Below are positions 1-6,383 of a stretch of 10,695 bases of DNA, piece by piece. Location of the stretch: positions 1 to 10,695 of the forward strand of contig DFDK01000042.1 in assembly GCA_002367695.1 (NCBI GenBank), in the 5' to 3' direction. How positions within the stretch are numbered: the stretch's first letter is position 1; each line of letters starts with the position of its first letter. The notes under the pieces were generated by a model. The model saw nothing but the letters and a program-made list of their open reading frames with translations, ran no database searches and was not told the origin of the DNA. A program made the position numbers and the translations under genes. This DNA is from Acidimicrobium sp. UBA3029. Its GTDB lineage: Bacteria > Actinomycetota > Acidimicrobiia > Acidimicrobiales > Ilumatobacteraceae.

Positions 1-42
1 CCTCCAGCAGGTCGTGGTCGTCCACCGGCGGGTCGTGGTCGT
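1..42 (+). repeat. Two tandem 21-bp coding repeats (PPAGRGR x2)
   Basis: Bases 1-21 and 22-42 are 18/21 identical and encode the same heptapeptide, PPAGRGR, twice. The three differences (positions 3, 6 and 9 of the unit) are all synonymous third-codon bases. Degenerate relatives follow (PSSDRSDR, PSSGRS). The array probably continues upstream of the window. Confidence 0.75.
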
Positions 43-969
43 CCTTCATCTGATCGCAGTGATCGTCCAAGTAGTGGTCGTTCGTTCCGTGACGATGATC
101 GCCCAGTAGTTCCGCAAACTGCTGCGCAACGCAAAGCTGATGAAGTTCGTTATCGCACTGGTGGTCGCAAGAACGATCGTGATGCATTGCCCCGCAACAC
201 GCAGTCAAATGAAGTTTGGAAAGACGAAGGTTCGACTCGTCCTGCACGCGGCCGTGGTCCTCGTCGCGAAGAAGAATCAGCACCAATTCGCTTGGAGCGA
301 GATGAGCGACGTGCATCGGCAGCCGCAATGGCGCATGTTGAGGCAACTGTCGCCGGAAGCATCATTGCAGTCGTTGGAGAGCGAGCATCAAAGCGTCTGA
401 TCGAGAAACTTGCGTTGGCACTCGACGCATTCGAGCGTGGTCGTTATCAGGATGCGAAGAAGATCATCATCCCAATCTCGCGTGACTGCCCAGGGGTCGA
501 GTTGATTCATGAAATCGCCGGATTATCGATGTATCGCATGGGTCAGTGGCGCGATGCTGCAGATCACCTTGAGCAGGCTCGCGCACTCACTTCTGGCTCA
601 ACGCTCAATCATCCTGTGCTCGCAGACTGTTATCGCGCATTAATGCGTTACGACAAAGTTGACGAGTTATGGAAAGAACTCAAAGATGCGTCACCAGATC
701 CAACAATCGTCGCCGAAGGCCGTATTGTTGCTGCCAGCGCGCTGGCCGATCAGGGCGACATTCAAGCCGCGGTTCGCTTGATGCAACAGTCAAAGCAAGA
801 CCCGGCCAAGGTTCGTGAGCATCATTTGCGCGAGTGGTATGTTCTTGCCGACTTATACGACCGTTCGGGTGATGTTGTGCAGGCGCGTACGATTTTCCAG
901 CGGATTGCAAAGAGCGATGCAGACTTCACCGATGTTCGTGATCGGCTTGAGACTCTAGGTTCTCGCTAA
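1..969 (+). CDS. TPR-like protein with Arg/Gly-rich disordered N-terminus (5' partial)
   Basis: The frame is open from base 1 to the TAA at 967-969 (322 residues visible), so the start lies outside the window. The only in-window start candidate I noticed in the early part is TTG at 187, which falls inside the same low-complexity stretch and is not convincing. Residues 1 to about 105 are rich in Arg, Gly, Pro, Asp and Ser (PAGRGR, SDRSDR, RDDDRP, RGRGPRR) and are probably disordered and basic. From about residue 130 to the end the protein is helical with TPR-like spacing (FERGRYQDAKK, YRMGQWRDAADHLEQA, LADQGDIQAAVRL, YDRSGDVVQARTIFQRI). Position next to the HAD-tlyA-nadK-recN run matches M. 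tuberculosis Rv1691, a TPR protein of unknown function (from memory). The basic tail could bind RNA or ribosomes, but that is inference. Convergent with the DUF1015 gene, 6 bp apart. Confidence 0.85.
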   Translation, partial: PPAGRGRPPAGRGRPSSDRSDRPSSGRSFRDDDRPVVPQTAAQRKADEVRYRTGGRKNDRDALPRNTQSNEVWKDEGSTRPARGRGPRREEESAPIRLERDERRASAAAMAHVEATVAGSIIAVVGERASKRLIEKLALALDAFERGRYQDAKKIIIPISRDCPGVELIHEIAGLSMYRMGQWRDAADHLEQARALTSGSTLNHPVLADCYRALMRYDKVDELWKELKDASPDPTIVAEGRIVAASALADQGDIQAAVRLMQQSKQDPAKVREHHLREWYVLADLYDRSGDVVQARTIFQRIAKSDADFTDVRDRLETLGSR

Positions 970-975
970 AAGCAA

Positions 976-2178
976 TTAATCGCGAGTATTGAGCTCGCGG
1001 ATTACAAAGCCAGTACGTAGTTTCGGCGTGAAAAACGTTGACTTTGGTGGCATCAAAATACCTTCGGTGGCGGTGCGTTTGATCTCGGCAACACTCACAG
1101 GTCGAATCAGAATTGCTGCGTTGGCTTGTTGTTGTGAAAGTACATCGACTACTTCGACAACACCATGCTGAAAAGAAACCGTATGCGCGAGATCACGGAG
1201 CGCATGTTCGAGGCGGGCGCTATCAAGCGATCTGATGCCATCGAATGCATCTGCGCGAGGAGTTAGCCATTTTGTCTGCAGGTCACCGTCAATGAAACAC
1301 AAACAGCCGTCTTTGTCCATGGTTGCAAGAGTGGTTGCGCTAATTGGTGGAGCTTCGGTGATGGTAAATGATGCTGCAAGCGTTTCGAGTAATGCTGTTG
1401 CTGAGACATCGGTGTACAGACGATGAATTGCAGCAACGCTGAGCTGTTCGTCGATTAATTCATTAACGAAGGTCAGCGTTTGTTCTGCATCGGTAGAAGT
1501 CGAGTTTGTACGAAGACGGGTCTCATCGCGATATGTGCGACTGATTGCGTAGCGGTGATGTCCGTCAGCGATGATCACCGGATATTTGGCTATGCAATCG
1601 GCAATTGACGTGATGCGAGTTGGATCGCTGACTCGTTCGACGGTATGTGTGACGCCCTGCTCGTCAATATGGGAGCCAACAATTTCTGCAGGATCATTGA
1701 GTATCTCGCTCAGACCTGGAGCGAGACTCAGGCCCCATACAGGAGAGAGATTTGCATCTGTCGCCCTGGTGAGATCGAGTCGGTCGGTCTTCGCCTTTGG
1801 TGTTGTGCGCTCATGGGGTAGTACATCGCCTGTACCTTCGTCAACAACTTCTAGTCCACCTAGTACACCAACAATATTTCGTTGATTGCCGATGGTGTCG
1901 CGAAACTGCATGCGGTACAGAGTGAACGATGGCGACACGTCGCGTATGAGCACGCCACTTTGTATCCATTCTTCAAGTATTTGTGCTGCTGCCAAATATG
2001 CGTCTGGTCGAGTCGAAGTAGCGATGGGTAAATCAATATTGACAATGTTGTGGTCATGTTGCGCGACCAAACTGGCGCGGTCGCTGTCGTTTAATACGTC
2101 GTATGGGGGAGCACAGGTCTTATCGAGGTCTGTAGATGGCGCATATCGAAGTGCGTGAAATGGAAGAAAACGAGGCAC
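976..2178 (-). CDS. DUF1015 family protein of unknown function
   Basis: The 400-residue product fits DUF1015 (PF06245/COG4198) in length and layout. It has the N-terminal block PRFLPFHALRYAP (2-14), APPYDV (23-28), PHERT (121-125), NLSPVWGL (143-150) and the signature ADGHHRYA (204-211). I chose GTG at 2178 because family members begin right before the PRFxPFxALRY block. The frame stays open to an ATG at 2298, but those 40 extra residues lie inside the opposing HAD gene and do not resemble the family. No clear Shine-Dalgarno precedes the GTG. No signal peptide or membrane helix is visible, so it is probably cytosolic. The biochemical role is unknown to me. The DGHHR block recalls the ParB/SerK-type fold motif, which would hint at nucleotide or phosphoryl chemistry, but this is only a motif resemblance. 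It lies reversed between genes that are collinear in mycobacteria. Confidence 0.88.
   Translation of the reverse strand: MPRFLPFHALRYAPSTDLDKTCAPPYDVLNDSDRASLVAQHDHNIVNIDLPIATSTRPDAYLAAAQILEEWIQSGVLIRDVSPSFTLYRMQFRDTIGNQRNIVGVLGGLEVVDEGTGDVLPHERTTPKAKTDRLDLTRATDANLSPVWGLSLAPGLSEILNDPAEIVGSHIDEQGVTHTVERVSDPTRITSIADCIAKYPVIIADGHHRYAISRTYRDETRLRTNSTSTDAEQTLTFVNELIDEQLSVAAIHRLYTDVSATALLETLAASFTITEAPPISATTLATMDKDGCLCFIDGDLQTKWLTPRADAFDGIRSLDSARLEHALRDLAHTVSFQHGVVEVVDVLSQQQANAAILIRPVSVAEIKRTATEGILMPPKSTFFTPKLRTGFVIRELNTRD
981..999. terminator. Possible hairpin at the convergent TPR/DUF1015 junction
   Basis: CGCGAG (981-986) and CTCGCG (994-999) form a perfect 6-bp stem with a 7-nt loop, just past the TPR gene stop and overlapping the last codons of the minus-strand DUF1015 gene. 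Read on the minus strand it is followed by an AT-rich stretch ending in CTTTTA. On the plus strand there is no T-tract. This is a weak terminator candidate, more plausible for the DUF1015 transcript. Confidence 0.25.
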
Positions 2179-2190
2179 AATTACAGTGTG
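2176..2190. promoter_or_regulatory. Divergent start-codon region, DUF1015 / HAD phosphatase
   Basis: The minus-strand GTG (2178-2176) and the plus-strand GTG (2188-2190) are separated by 9 bp and sit in a small inverted repeat, CACA (2176-2179) and TGTG (2187-2190). Any promoter for either gene must overlap the first codons of the other. I found no TAnnnT -10 hexamer at a workable distance in either direction. GAGG at 2172-2175 is a possible but distant Shine-Dalgarno for the HAD gene. Confidence 0.45.
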
Positions 2191-3030
2191 CCATCTGCAG
2201 CCCCAATTTTGTGCGATTTGGATGGTGTCGTTTGGCTGATGCATCAACCGATTGCGGGATCCGTCAATGCGATTGAGTCGCTTCGACAAGCTGGTCATCG
2301 CGTGTTATTCGTCACGAATAATTCTTTTTCTATCGTTGCCGATCAAGAAAATGCTCTGTCCAAGATTGGTATTGATGCGCACAATGATGTAGTCACTTCG
2401 TCTCAGGCAGCTGGCTCGCTACTGCGTAAGGGTGAACGAGTGTTGCTTGGGGGAGGTCCGGGTGCAGTCGAGGCCATCGAAAATGCCGGCGCTATTCTGT
2501 CCGGGCGTTCCGACGAACATGCTCACGGTGATTCAGCTATTCACAAAATGAATAGCGAAACTAATCAGGAAACTGATCAGGGGTTTGACGTAGTCATGGT
2601 TGGGTATCACGCAACATTTGATTACCGCGGTTTGACGATGCTGTCTAACGCGGTGCGTGATGGTGCGCGACTGATTGCAACCAATGACGATGCAACTTAT
2701 CCAACACCTCATGGGTTGATTCCTGGTGGCGGATCAATCTTGGCGGCAGTATCTGCTGCTTGCGGAGTTGAAGCAATCATCGCGGGCAAGCCTCACAAGC
2801 CGATGGCGGATTTGGTGCGCAAAGTTTTGGGTGTTGACGATCTCTCAAATGCGTGGATGGTGGGTGACAGGCCATCAACAGACGGATTATTTGCACAAAC
2901 CGTCGGCTGCAAGTTTGCTCAAGTTCTTACTGGGATCTCGTCGGTAGATGATTCGAGCAATGTTGCAAACCGACAAGCAGATGTGTTTGCTGATCTCGCT
3001 AGTTTCGCCAAGATGATCGTTGGTTCGTAG
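2188..3030 (+). CDS. HAD-superfamily phosphatase, NagD/class IIA type
   Basis: The 280-residue product carries all four HAD motifs: DLDGVVW (10-16; nucleophile Asp10, acid/base Asp12), TNNS (43-46), Lys201 in GKPHKP (200-205), and GDRPSTD (226-232; metal-binding Asp227 and Asp232). The cap between motifs II and III is of the NagD/4-nitrophenylphosphatase type. The M. tuberculosis positional counterpart, Rv1692, has been described as a glycerol-3-phosphate phosphatase in glycerophospholipid recycling (from memory); the same activity here is inference. I chose GTG 2188, ten codons before the nucleophile block. An in-frame GTG at 2155 would add 11 lysine-rich residues and overlap the divergent gene head to head. 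Residues 105-133 form a hydrophilic His/Asn/Glu-rich insertion in the cap that looks longer than usual. First gene of the run leading to recN; tlyA starts 4 bp after its stop. Confidence 0.88.
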   Translation: MPSAAPILCDLDGVVWLMHQPIAGSVNAIESLRQAGHRVLFVTNNSFSIVADQENALSKIGIDAHNDVVTSSQAAGSLLRKGERVLLGGGPGAVEAIENAGAILSGRSDEHAHGDSAIHKMNSETNQETDQGFDVVMVGYHATFDYRGLTMLSNAVRDGARLIATNDDATYPTPHGLIPGGGSILAAVSAACGVEAIIAGKPHKPMADLVRKVLGVDDLSNAWMVGDRPSTDGLFAQTVGCKFAQVLTGISSVDDSSNVANRQADVFADLASFAKMIVGS

Positions 3031-3034
3031 GCAG

Positions 3035-3808
3035 ATGTCGAAAGTGCGTTTGCGATTAGATACATGGTTAGTCAAGCAAGGGATTGCGACGGATGTAGGA
3101 AACGCCAAAACTTTGATCGATCAGGGTTTGATCTTGGTGAACGGATCAATCGCGCTGACGGATAATCGGATGATTGCCAATTCCGACATTGTGTTGTTGT
3201 CGACACCAGCACGATTTGTTTCGCGTGGTGGAGAAAAACTTGAGGCGGCGTTGCTCTCATTTGGAGTTGAATTGGATGACAAGCGCGTATTGGACGTGGG
3301 TGCGTCGACGGGAGGGTTCACCGATTGTGTTCTACAACGAGGCGCGGGCGAAGTCACTTCGCTAGATGTTGGCAAGTCACAATTACATGATCGTTTGGTT
3401 CGTGATCCGCGAGTCAAGGTGCTCGACTCGACGAATGCACGATCCATGACGACTGCCCTAGTCGGCGAGTTTGATCTGGTAGTAGCAGATCTCTCCTTTA
3501 TTTCATTGCGCCAAGTTGCAACCGCACTATGCAAAGTGCTCCGTCCACATGGAGACATGATCTTGCTTGTGAAGCCGCAGTTTGAAGCCGAAAAGTCCGA
3601 AGTCGACAAGGGTTCTGGTGTGATTAGAGATGCCGAAATTCATCAACGCACGATTGATCAAGTAGTCAAAGCCTTCGAATCGCAGGGGATGAAGCAGTCA
3701 GGTCTTATCGAGTCACCATTGCGTGGGGCTGATGGAAATACAGAATTCTTGCTTCATCTGCGCAGGGAATCTGCAGGTGGTACGCACTCTGTGAGTCCGG
3801 TTGAGTAG
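3035..3808 (+). CDS. tlyA: TlyA-type 16S/23S rRNA 2'-O-methyltransferase
   Basis: The 257-residue protein begins with an S4 RNA-binding domain (about 3-60; RLDTWLVKQGIA, LVNG) and continues into an FtsJ/RrmJ-like SAM methyltransferase. Visible motifs are SRGGEKL (63-69), SAM motif I DVGASTGGF (87-95), VADLSFISL (150-158), LVKPQFE (178-184) and GNTEFLLHL (234-242). The putative K-D-K-E catalytic tetrad is Lys68, Asp152, Lys180 and Glu237. In mycobacteria TlyA 2'-O-methylates cytidines in 16S and 23S rRNA, and its loss gives capreomycin resistance (established for the family). I chose ATG 3035, with AGG of TAGGCAG just upstream overlapping the HAD stop codon. A TTG at 3020 would add five residues and overlap that gene. 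Length is close to the mycobacterial protein (268 aa). Confidence 0.95.
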   Translation: MSKVRLRLDTWLVKQGIATDVGNAKTLIDQGLILVNGSIALTDNRMIANSDIVLLSTPARFVSRGGEKLEAALLSFGVELDDKRVLDVGASTGGFTDCVLQRGAGEVTSLDVGKSQLHDRLVRDPRVKVLDSTNARSMTTALVGEFDLVVADLSFISLRQVATALCKVLRPHGDMILLVKPQFEAEKSEVDKGSGVIRDAEIHQRTIDQVVKAFESQGMKQSGLIESPLRGADGNTEFLLHLRRESAGGTHSVSPVE

Positions 3809-3820
3809 GTTGGCAGTCAT

Positions 3821-3825
3821 GGAGG
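3821..3825 (+). promoter_or_regulatory. Strong Shine-Dalgarno of nadK
   Basis: GGAGG ends 7 bases before the ATG at 3833. It is the clearest ribosome-binding site in this gene run and fixes the nadK start in the 24-bp gap after tlyA. Confidence 0.8.
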
Positions 3826-3832
3826 CGCGCCG

Positions 3833-4696
3833 ATGAAATCCATTTTTGTGGTAGCCCACCACACACGCGGCGAGATAGCCCAGTTGCTGACCGATTTGGA
3901 AACCTGGTGCACCAAATATGGCCATAACTTATGGATGTTGCCTGCTGACGCAAATGCGAGAGGGTGCGAGCATCTTGCAAGCGAGCGAGCGGCGATGGAT
4001 GCCGACATCGTGTTGTCGTTGGGTGGTGACGGGACAGTGTTGCGTGCAGTTCATCTGTTGGATGGCGCTCCAGTGCCCATTCTCGGTGTCAATGTTGGAA
4101 CGCTTGGCTATTTGACCGAAATAGATCCATCCGAATGCATCGCGTCGTTACAGCGCTGGGTCGATGGTCGACAAGATGAAGATTTTATTATTGATAAGCG
4201 CATGATGTTGACTGTTCTGCTGAAGCGAGCAGATGGAAACACCGATCTTTCGTGGCGAGCGCTCAACGAAGCCGTACTCGAAAAACAACAGTCTGGTCAC
4301 ACGGTGTGGCTAGACGTTGTCATTAACTCTGAATTGTTTGCTACATACTCTGCAGATGGTTTGATCGTCTCGACGCCAACTGGAAGTACCGCATACTCAA
4401 TGTCGGCTCGTGGTCCGGTTGTATCACCGCGACATCGTGCTCTACTTGTTACGCCGGTGTCTCCACATATGTTGTTTGATCGAGCTCTTGTGCTCGACCC
4501 GCACGAGTCGCTATTGATTGAAGTTGTCGGTACACGACCGGTAGATATGGCACTCGACGGACGCAAGGTGATGAGTTTGACACAAGGCGATGTCGTGAGT
4601 TTCGCACCAGACACGTGCACTGCAGAGTTCTTGCGTTTTAAGACGCCAAAATTTCATCAGATCGTGCGCACAAAATTTGGCCTCGGTGATGATTGA
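3833..4696 (+). CDS. nadK: NAD kinase (ATP/polyphosphate-NAD phosphotransferase)
   Basis: NAD kinase phosphorylates NAD to NADP in the cytosol. The 287-residue product has the diagnostic GGDGT (64-68; catalytic Asp66), GVNVGTLGYLTE (85-96), the NAD-binding Asn-Glu in ALNEAVLE (143-150), the loop ADGLIVSTPTGSTAYS (174-189), TPVSPHMLF (207-215) and LDGR (241-244). Length matches actinobacterial PpnK/NadK. In the STAYS block the usual SAGGP reads SARGP (191-195), a mild variant. Placement between tlyA and recN is the conserved actinobacterial arrangement (Rv1695). The stop TGA shares its final A with the recN ATG, so the two are probably translationally coupled. Confidence 0.96.
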   Translation: MKSIFVVAHHTRGEIAQLLTDLETWCTKYGHNLWMLPADANARGCEHLASERAAMDADIVLSLGGDGTVLRAVHLLDGAPVPILGVNVGTLGYLTEIDPSECIASLQRWVDGRQDEDFIIDKRMMLTVLLKRADGNTDLSWRALNEAVLEKQQSGHTVWLDVVINSELFATYSADGLIVSTPTGSTAYSMSARGPVVSPRHRALLVTPVSPHMLFDRALVLDPHESLLIEVVGTRPVDMALDGRKVMSLTQGDVVSFAPDTCTAEFLRFKTPKFHQIVRTKFGLGDD

Positions 4697-6300
4697 TGCT
4701 CAGTGAATTACACATTGAAAATCTCGGAGTAATCGAAAAACTTGATCTGACTATTGGCGAAGGGCTCGTTGCTTTGACGGGCGAAACTGGCGCAGGTAAG
4801 ACAATGCTTGTTGAAGCAATTGACTTGCTCGTAGGAGGGAGGGCCGATGCGTCCGTTGTTCGAACCGGATGCGAAGAGGCTCGAGTAGAAGGTCGATTTG
4901 TTACTGAAGAGAGCGAAGTAATTTTGTGTCGAGTTGTACCTGTCACTGGTCGATCGCGTGCGTATGTGAATGGTCGACTTGCAACCGTTGCACAACTTGC
5001 AGAATATGGCGCTGGGCTTGTTGATCTGCATGGGCAGCATGCTCACCAAAGTTTGTTAGGAACTTCTGCTCAAAGGCTGGCCCTCGATCACTTTTGTGGA
5101 GTTGACCTAGAACCATTACGCAACTCTCGTGCGCGTTTGACAGAAATTGAAGCGTTGCTTGCAACGCTTGGTGGCGATGAACGCGCACGTGCGCGAGAAA
5201 TTGATCTCTTGAGATTTCAGGTAAAAGAGATTACCGACGCAAATTTGCAGAGTCCCACTGAAGATGAAGAACTCTCTCGTTCGGAGGATCTACTGGCCGA
5301 TGCCGTGGCTCATCGTGAGGCTCTGTATGCAGCAGCTTCGGCTTTGCAAGATGACGATGGGGCGAGCGATGGCGTTGGTAAGTCAGTCGCAGCGATTAGC
5401 CACCGCGAGACATTTGCGTTACTCGTTGAGCGACTCAAGAACGTACAAGCCGAGATTGATGATGTCGCGCGAGAGATGCGTGATGTAGCCGAATCGATCG
5501 AGGAGGATCCCGCCAAATTGGACGAGGTTCGACAACGCCGACACTTGCTGGTTGACCTGCGACGTAAATATGGGGAATCACTGAGTGAAGTGATTGCGTA
5601 TGGGTCTGATAGTGGACTGCGCCTCAACGAACTGGAGGGTTTCGAAGCTCGTGCAGCAACATTGGATACCGATCGCTCCGCTGCGATACAACAGCTTCGT
5701 TCTGCAGAAAAGGTTGTAGGCGAAGCTCGAAGAGCTTCAGCACCTAAATTGGCAAAGGCGGTACAGCAGCATCTGCGCACGTTGGCAATGGCGCATGCGA
5801 TTGTTGATGTTTCGGTTGGCGATGACCCTGGTGACGATGTCGCATTTTTACTTGCCGCAAATCCCGGTTCGCCTCCATTGCCGCTCACAAAAGTTGCGTC
5901 AGGTGGTGAGTTGGCTCGCACAATGTTGGCGCTCAGATTGGTTCTCACTGAGGGACCGGCAACTTTAGTTTTCGACGAAGTGGATGCCGGAATTGGTGGG
6001 GAAGCCGCTGTGGCTGTGGCCGGCGCATTGGCACAACTAGGTCAACGACATCAAGTTTTAGTGGTCACCCATCTTGCCCAGGTGGCTGCGGCTGCTCAGC
6101 GGCAGATTAAAGTTTCAAAAACAGTGAAGTCAAAACAGACTTTTGCTGAAGCCTATGAATTGGGTGAACAGGAGCGCGTTGGAGAGATCGCGCGCATGCT
6201 TTCGGGTGGAATGGCTGAGGAATCTGCCCTGAACTATGCCTCGGAACTCCTCAAAGCTTCAAATGAACGTTCGAATGGCCAGGGGCGTTCACGCCGCTAG
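4696..6300 (+). CDS. recN: DNA repair ATPase RecN
   Basis: RecN is an SMC-like ATPase that acts in double-strand-break repair. The 534-residue product has an N-terminal half-domain with Walker A GETGAGKT (29-36) and the RecN-typical block VDLHGQHAHQSLL (109-121). A charged coiled-coil-like middle (about 140-375) follows, then the C-terminal half-domain with ABC signature SGGELART (402-409), Walker B/D-loop FDEVDAGIGG (426-435) and switch His459 in VVTHLAQVAA. All ATPase elements are intact; the protein is slightly short because the coiled coil is short. I chose ATG 4696 in the TGATG junction with nadK; TTG 4693 would add one residue. The end is Arg/Ser-rich (SNGQGRSRR). RecN directly precedes pyrG, whereas in M. 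tuberculosis two envelope genes (Rv1697, Rv1698) lie between them (from memory). Confidence 0.95.
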   Translation: MLSELHIENLGVIEKLDLTIGEGLVALTGETGAGKTMLVEAIDLLVGGRADASVVRTGCEEARVEGRFVTEESEVILCRVVPVTGRSRAYVNGRLATVAQLAEYGAGLVDLHGQHAHQSLLGTSAQRLALDHFCGVDLEPLRNSRARLTEIEALLATLGGDERARAREIDLLRFQVKEITDANLQSPTEDEELSRSEDLLADAVAHREALYAAASALQDDDGASDGVGKSVAAISHRETFALLVERLKNVQAEIDDVAREMRDVAESIEEDPAKLDEVRQRRHLLVDLRRKYGESLSEVIAYGSDSGLRLNELEGFEARAATLDTDRSAAIQQLRSAEKVVGEARRASAPKLAKAVQQHLRTLAMAHAIVDVSVGDDPGDDVAFLLAANPGSPPLPLTKVASGGELARTMLALRLVLTEGPATLVFDEVDAGIGGEAAVAVAGALAQLGQRHQVLVVTHLAQVAAAAQRQIKVSKTVKSKQTFAEAYELGEQERVGEIARMLSGGMAEESALNYASELLKASNERSNGQGRSRR

Positions 6301-6383
6301 CCCCCTTTGAGGGTATGCTTATCTTCCGTCGTGGAGTATCTGGTCCCAGTCGGGAGCTCTCCGCACAGAGACGGGAGTAACTA
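6301..6383 (+). promoter_or_regulatory. pyrG leader with possible -10 elements
   Basis: This 83-bp gap separates recN from pyrG. It contains two overlapping TAnnnT-type hexamers, TATGCT (6314-6319) and TATCTT (6320-6325), preceded by GGG; I see no good -35 at 17 bp. Use of either would put the transcription start near 6326-6333 and leave a leader of about 50 nt. The leader includes a clear Shine-Dalgarno, GGGAG (6373-6377), six bases before the ATG. Promoter activity is inferred from motif and position only. Confidence 0.35.
6344..6377 (+). promoter_or_regulatory. Possible alternative hairpins masking the pyrG Shine-Dalgarno
   Basis: CTCTCCG (6357-6363) can pair with CGGGAG (6372-6377), giving 6 bp with one bulged T and an 8-nt loop; this covers the pyrG Shine-Dalgarno. 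A second CGGGAG (6351-6356) just upstream could compete for the CTCTCCG segment, and TCCC (6344-6347) can pair with GGGA (6352-6355). The four segments thus allow 1:2 plus 3:4 (site masked) or 2:3 (site free). The stems are short and function is untested. Confidence 0.35.

Noticed and set aside
1..120. Repeated GGTCGTGGTCGT motif as a CRISPR or intergenic repeat array
   Set aside because: The repeats are in frame, lack spacers and differ only at third codon positions, so they are coding low-complexity sequence.
2179..2298. 40-codon N-terminal extension of the DUF1015 gene to an ATG at 2298
   Set aside because: It lies antisense to the HAD nucleophile region and precedes the family's conserved N-terminal block, so it is most likely a chance open frame.
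3121..3609. Minus-strand open frame of 162 codons opposite tlyA
   Set aside because: Ser/Thr/Arg-rich with no recognisable domain, and fully covered by the well-supported tlyA.
5310..5948. Minus-strand open frame of 212 codons opposite recN
   Set aside because: Its product is Ser/Arg/Ala-rich low-complexity sequence with no motif, lies entirely antisense to intact recN, and looks like a frame shadow of the codon bias.
6301..6320. CCC-TTTGA-GGG as a recN terminator
   Set aside because: The stem is only about 3 bp and has no T-tract, so it is not a credible intrinsic terminator.
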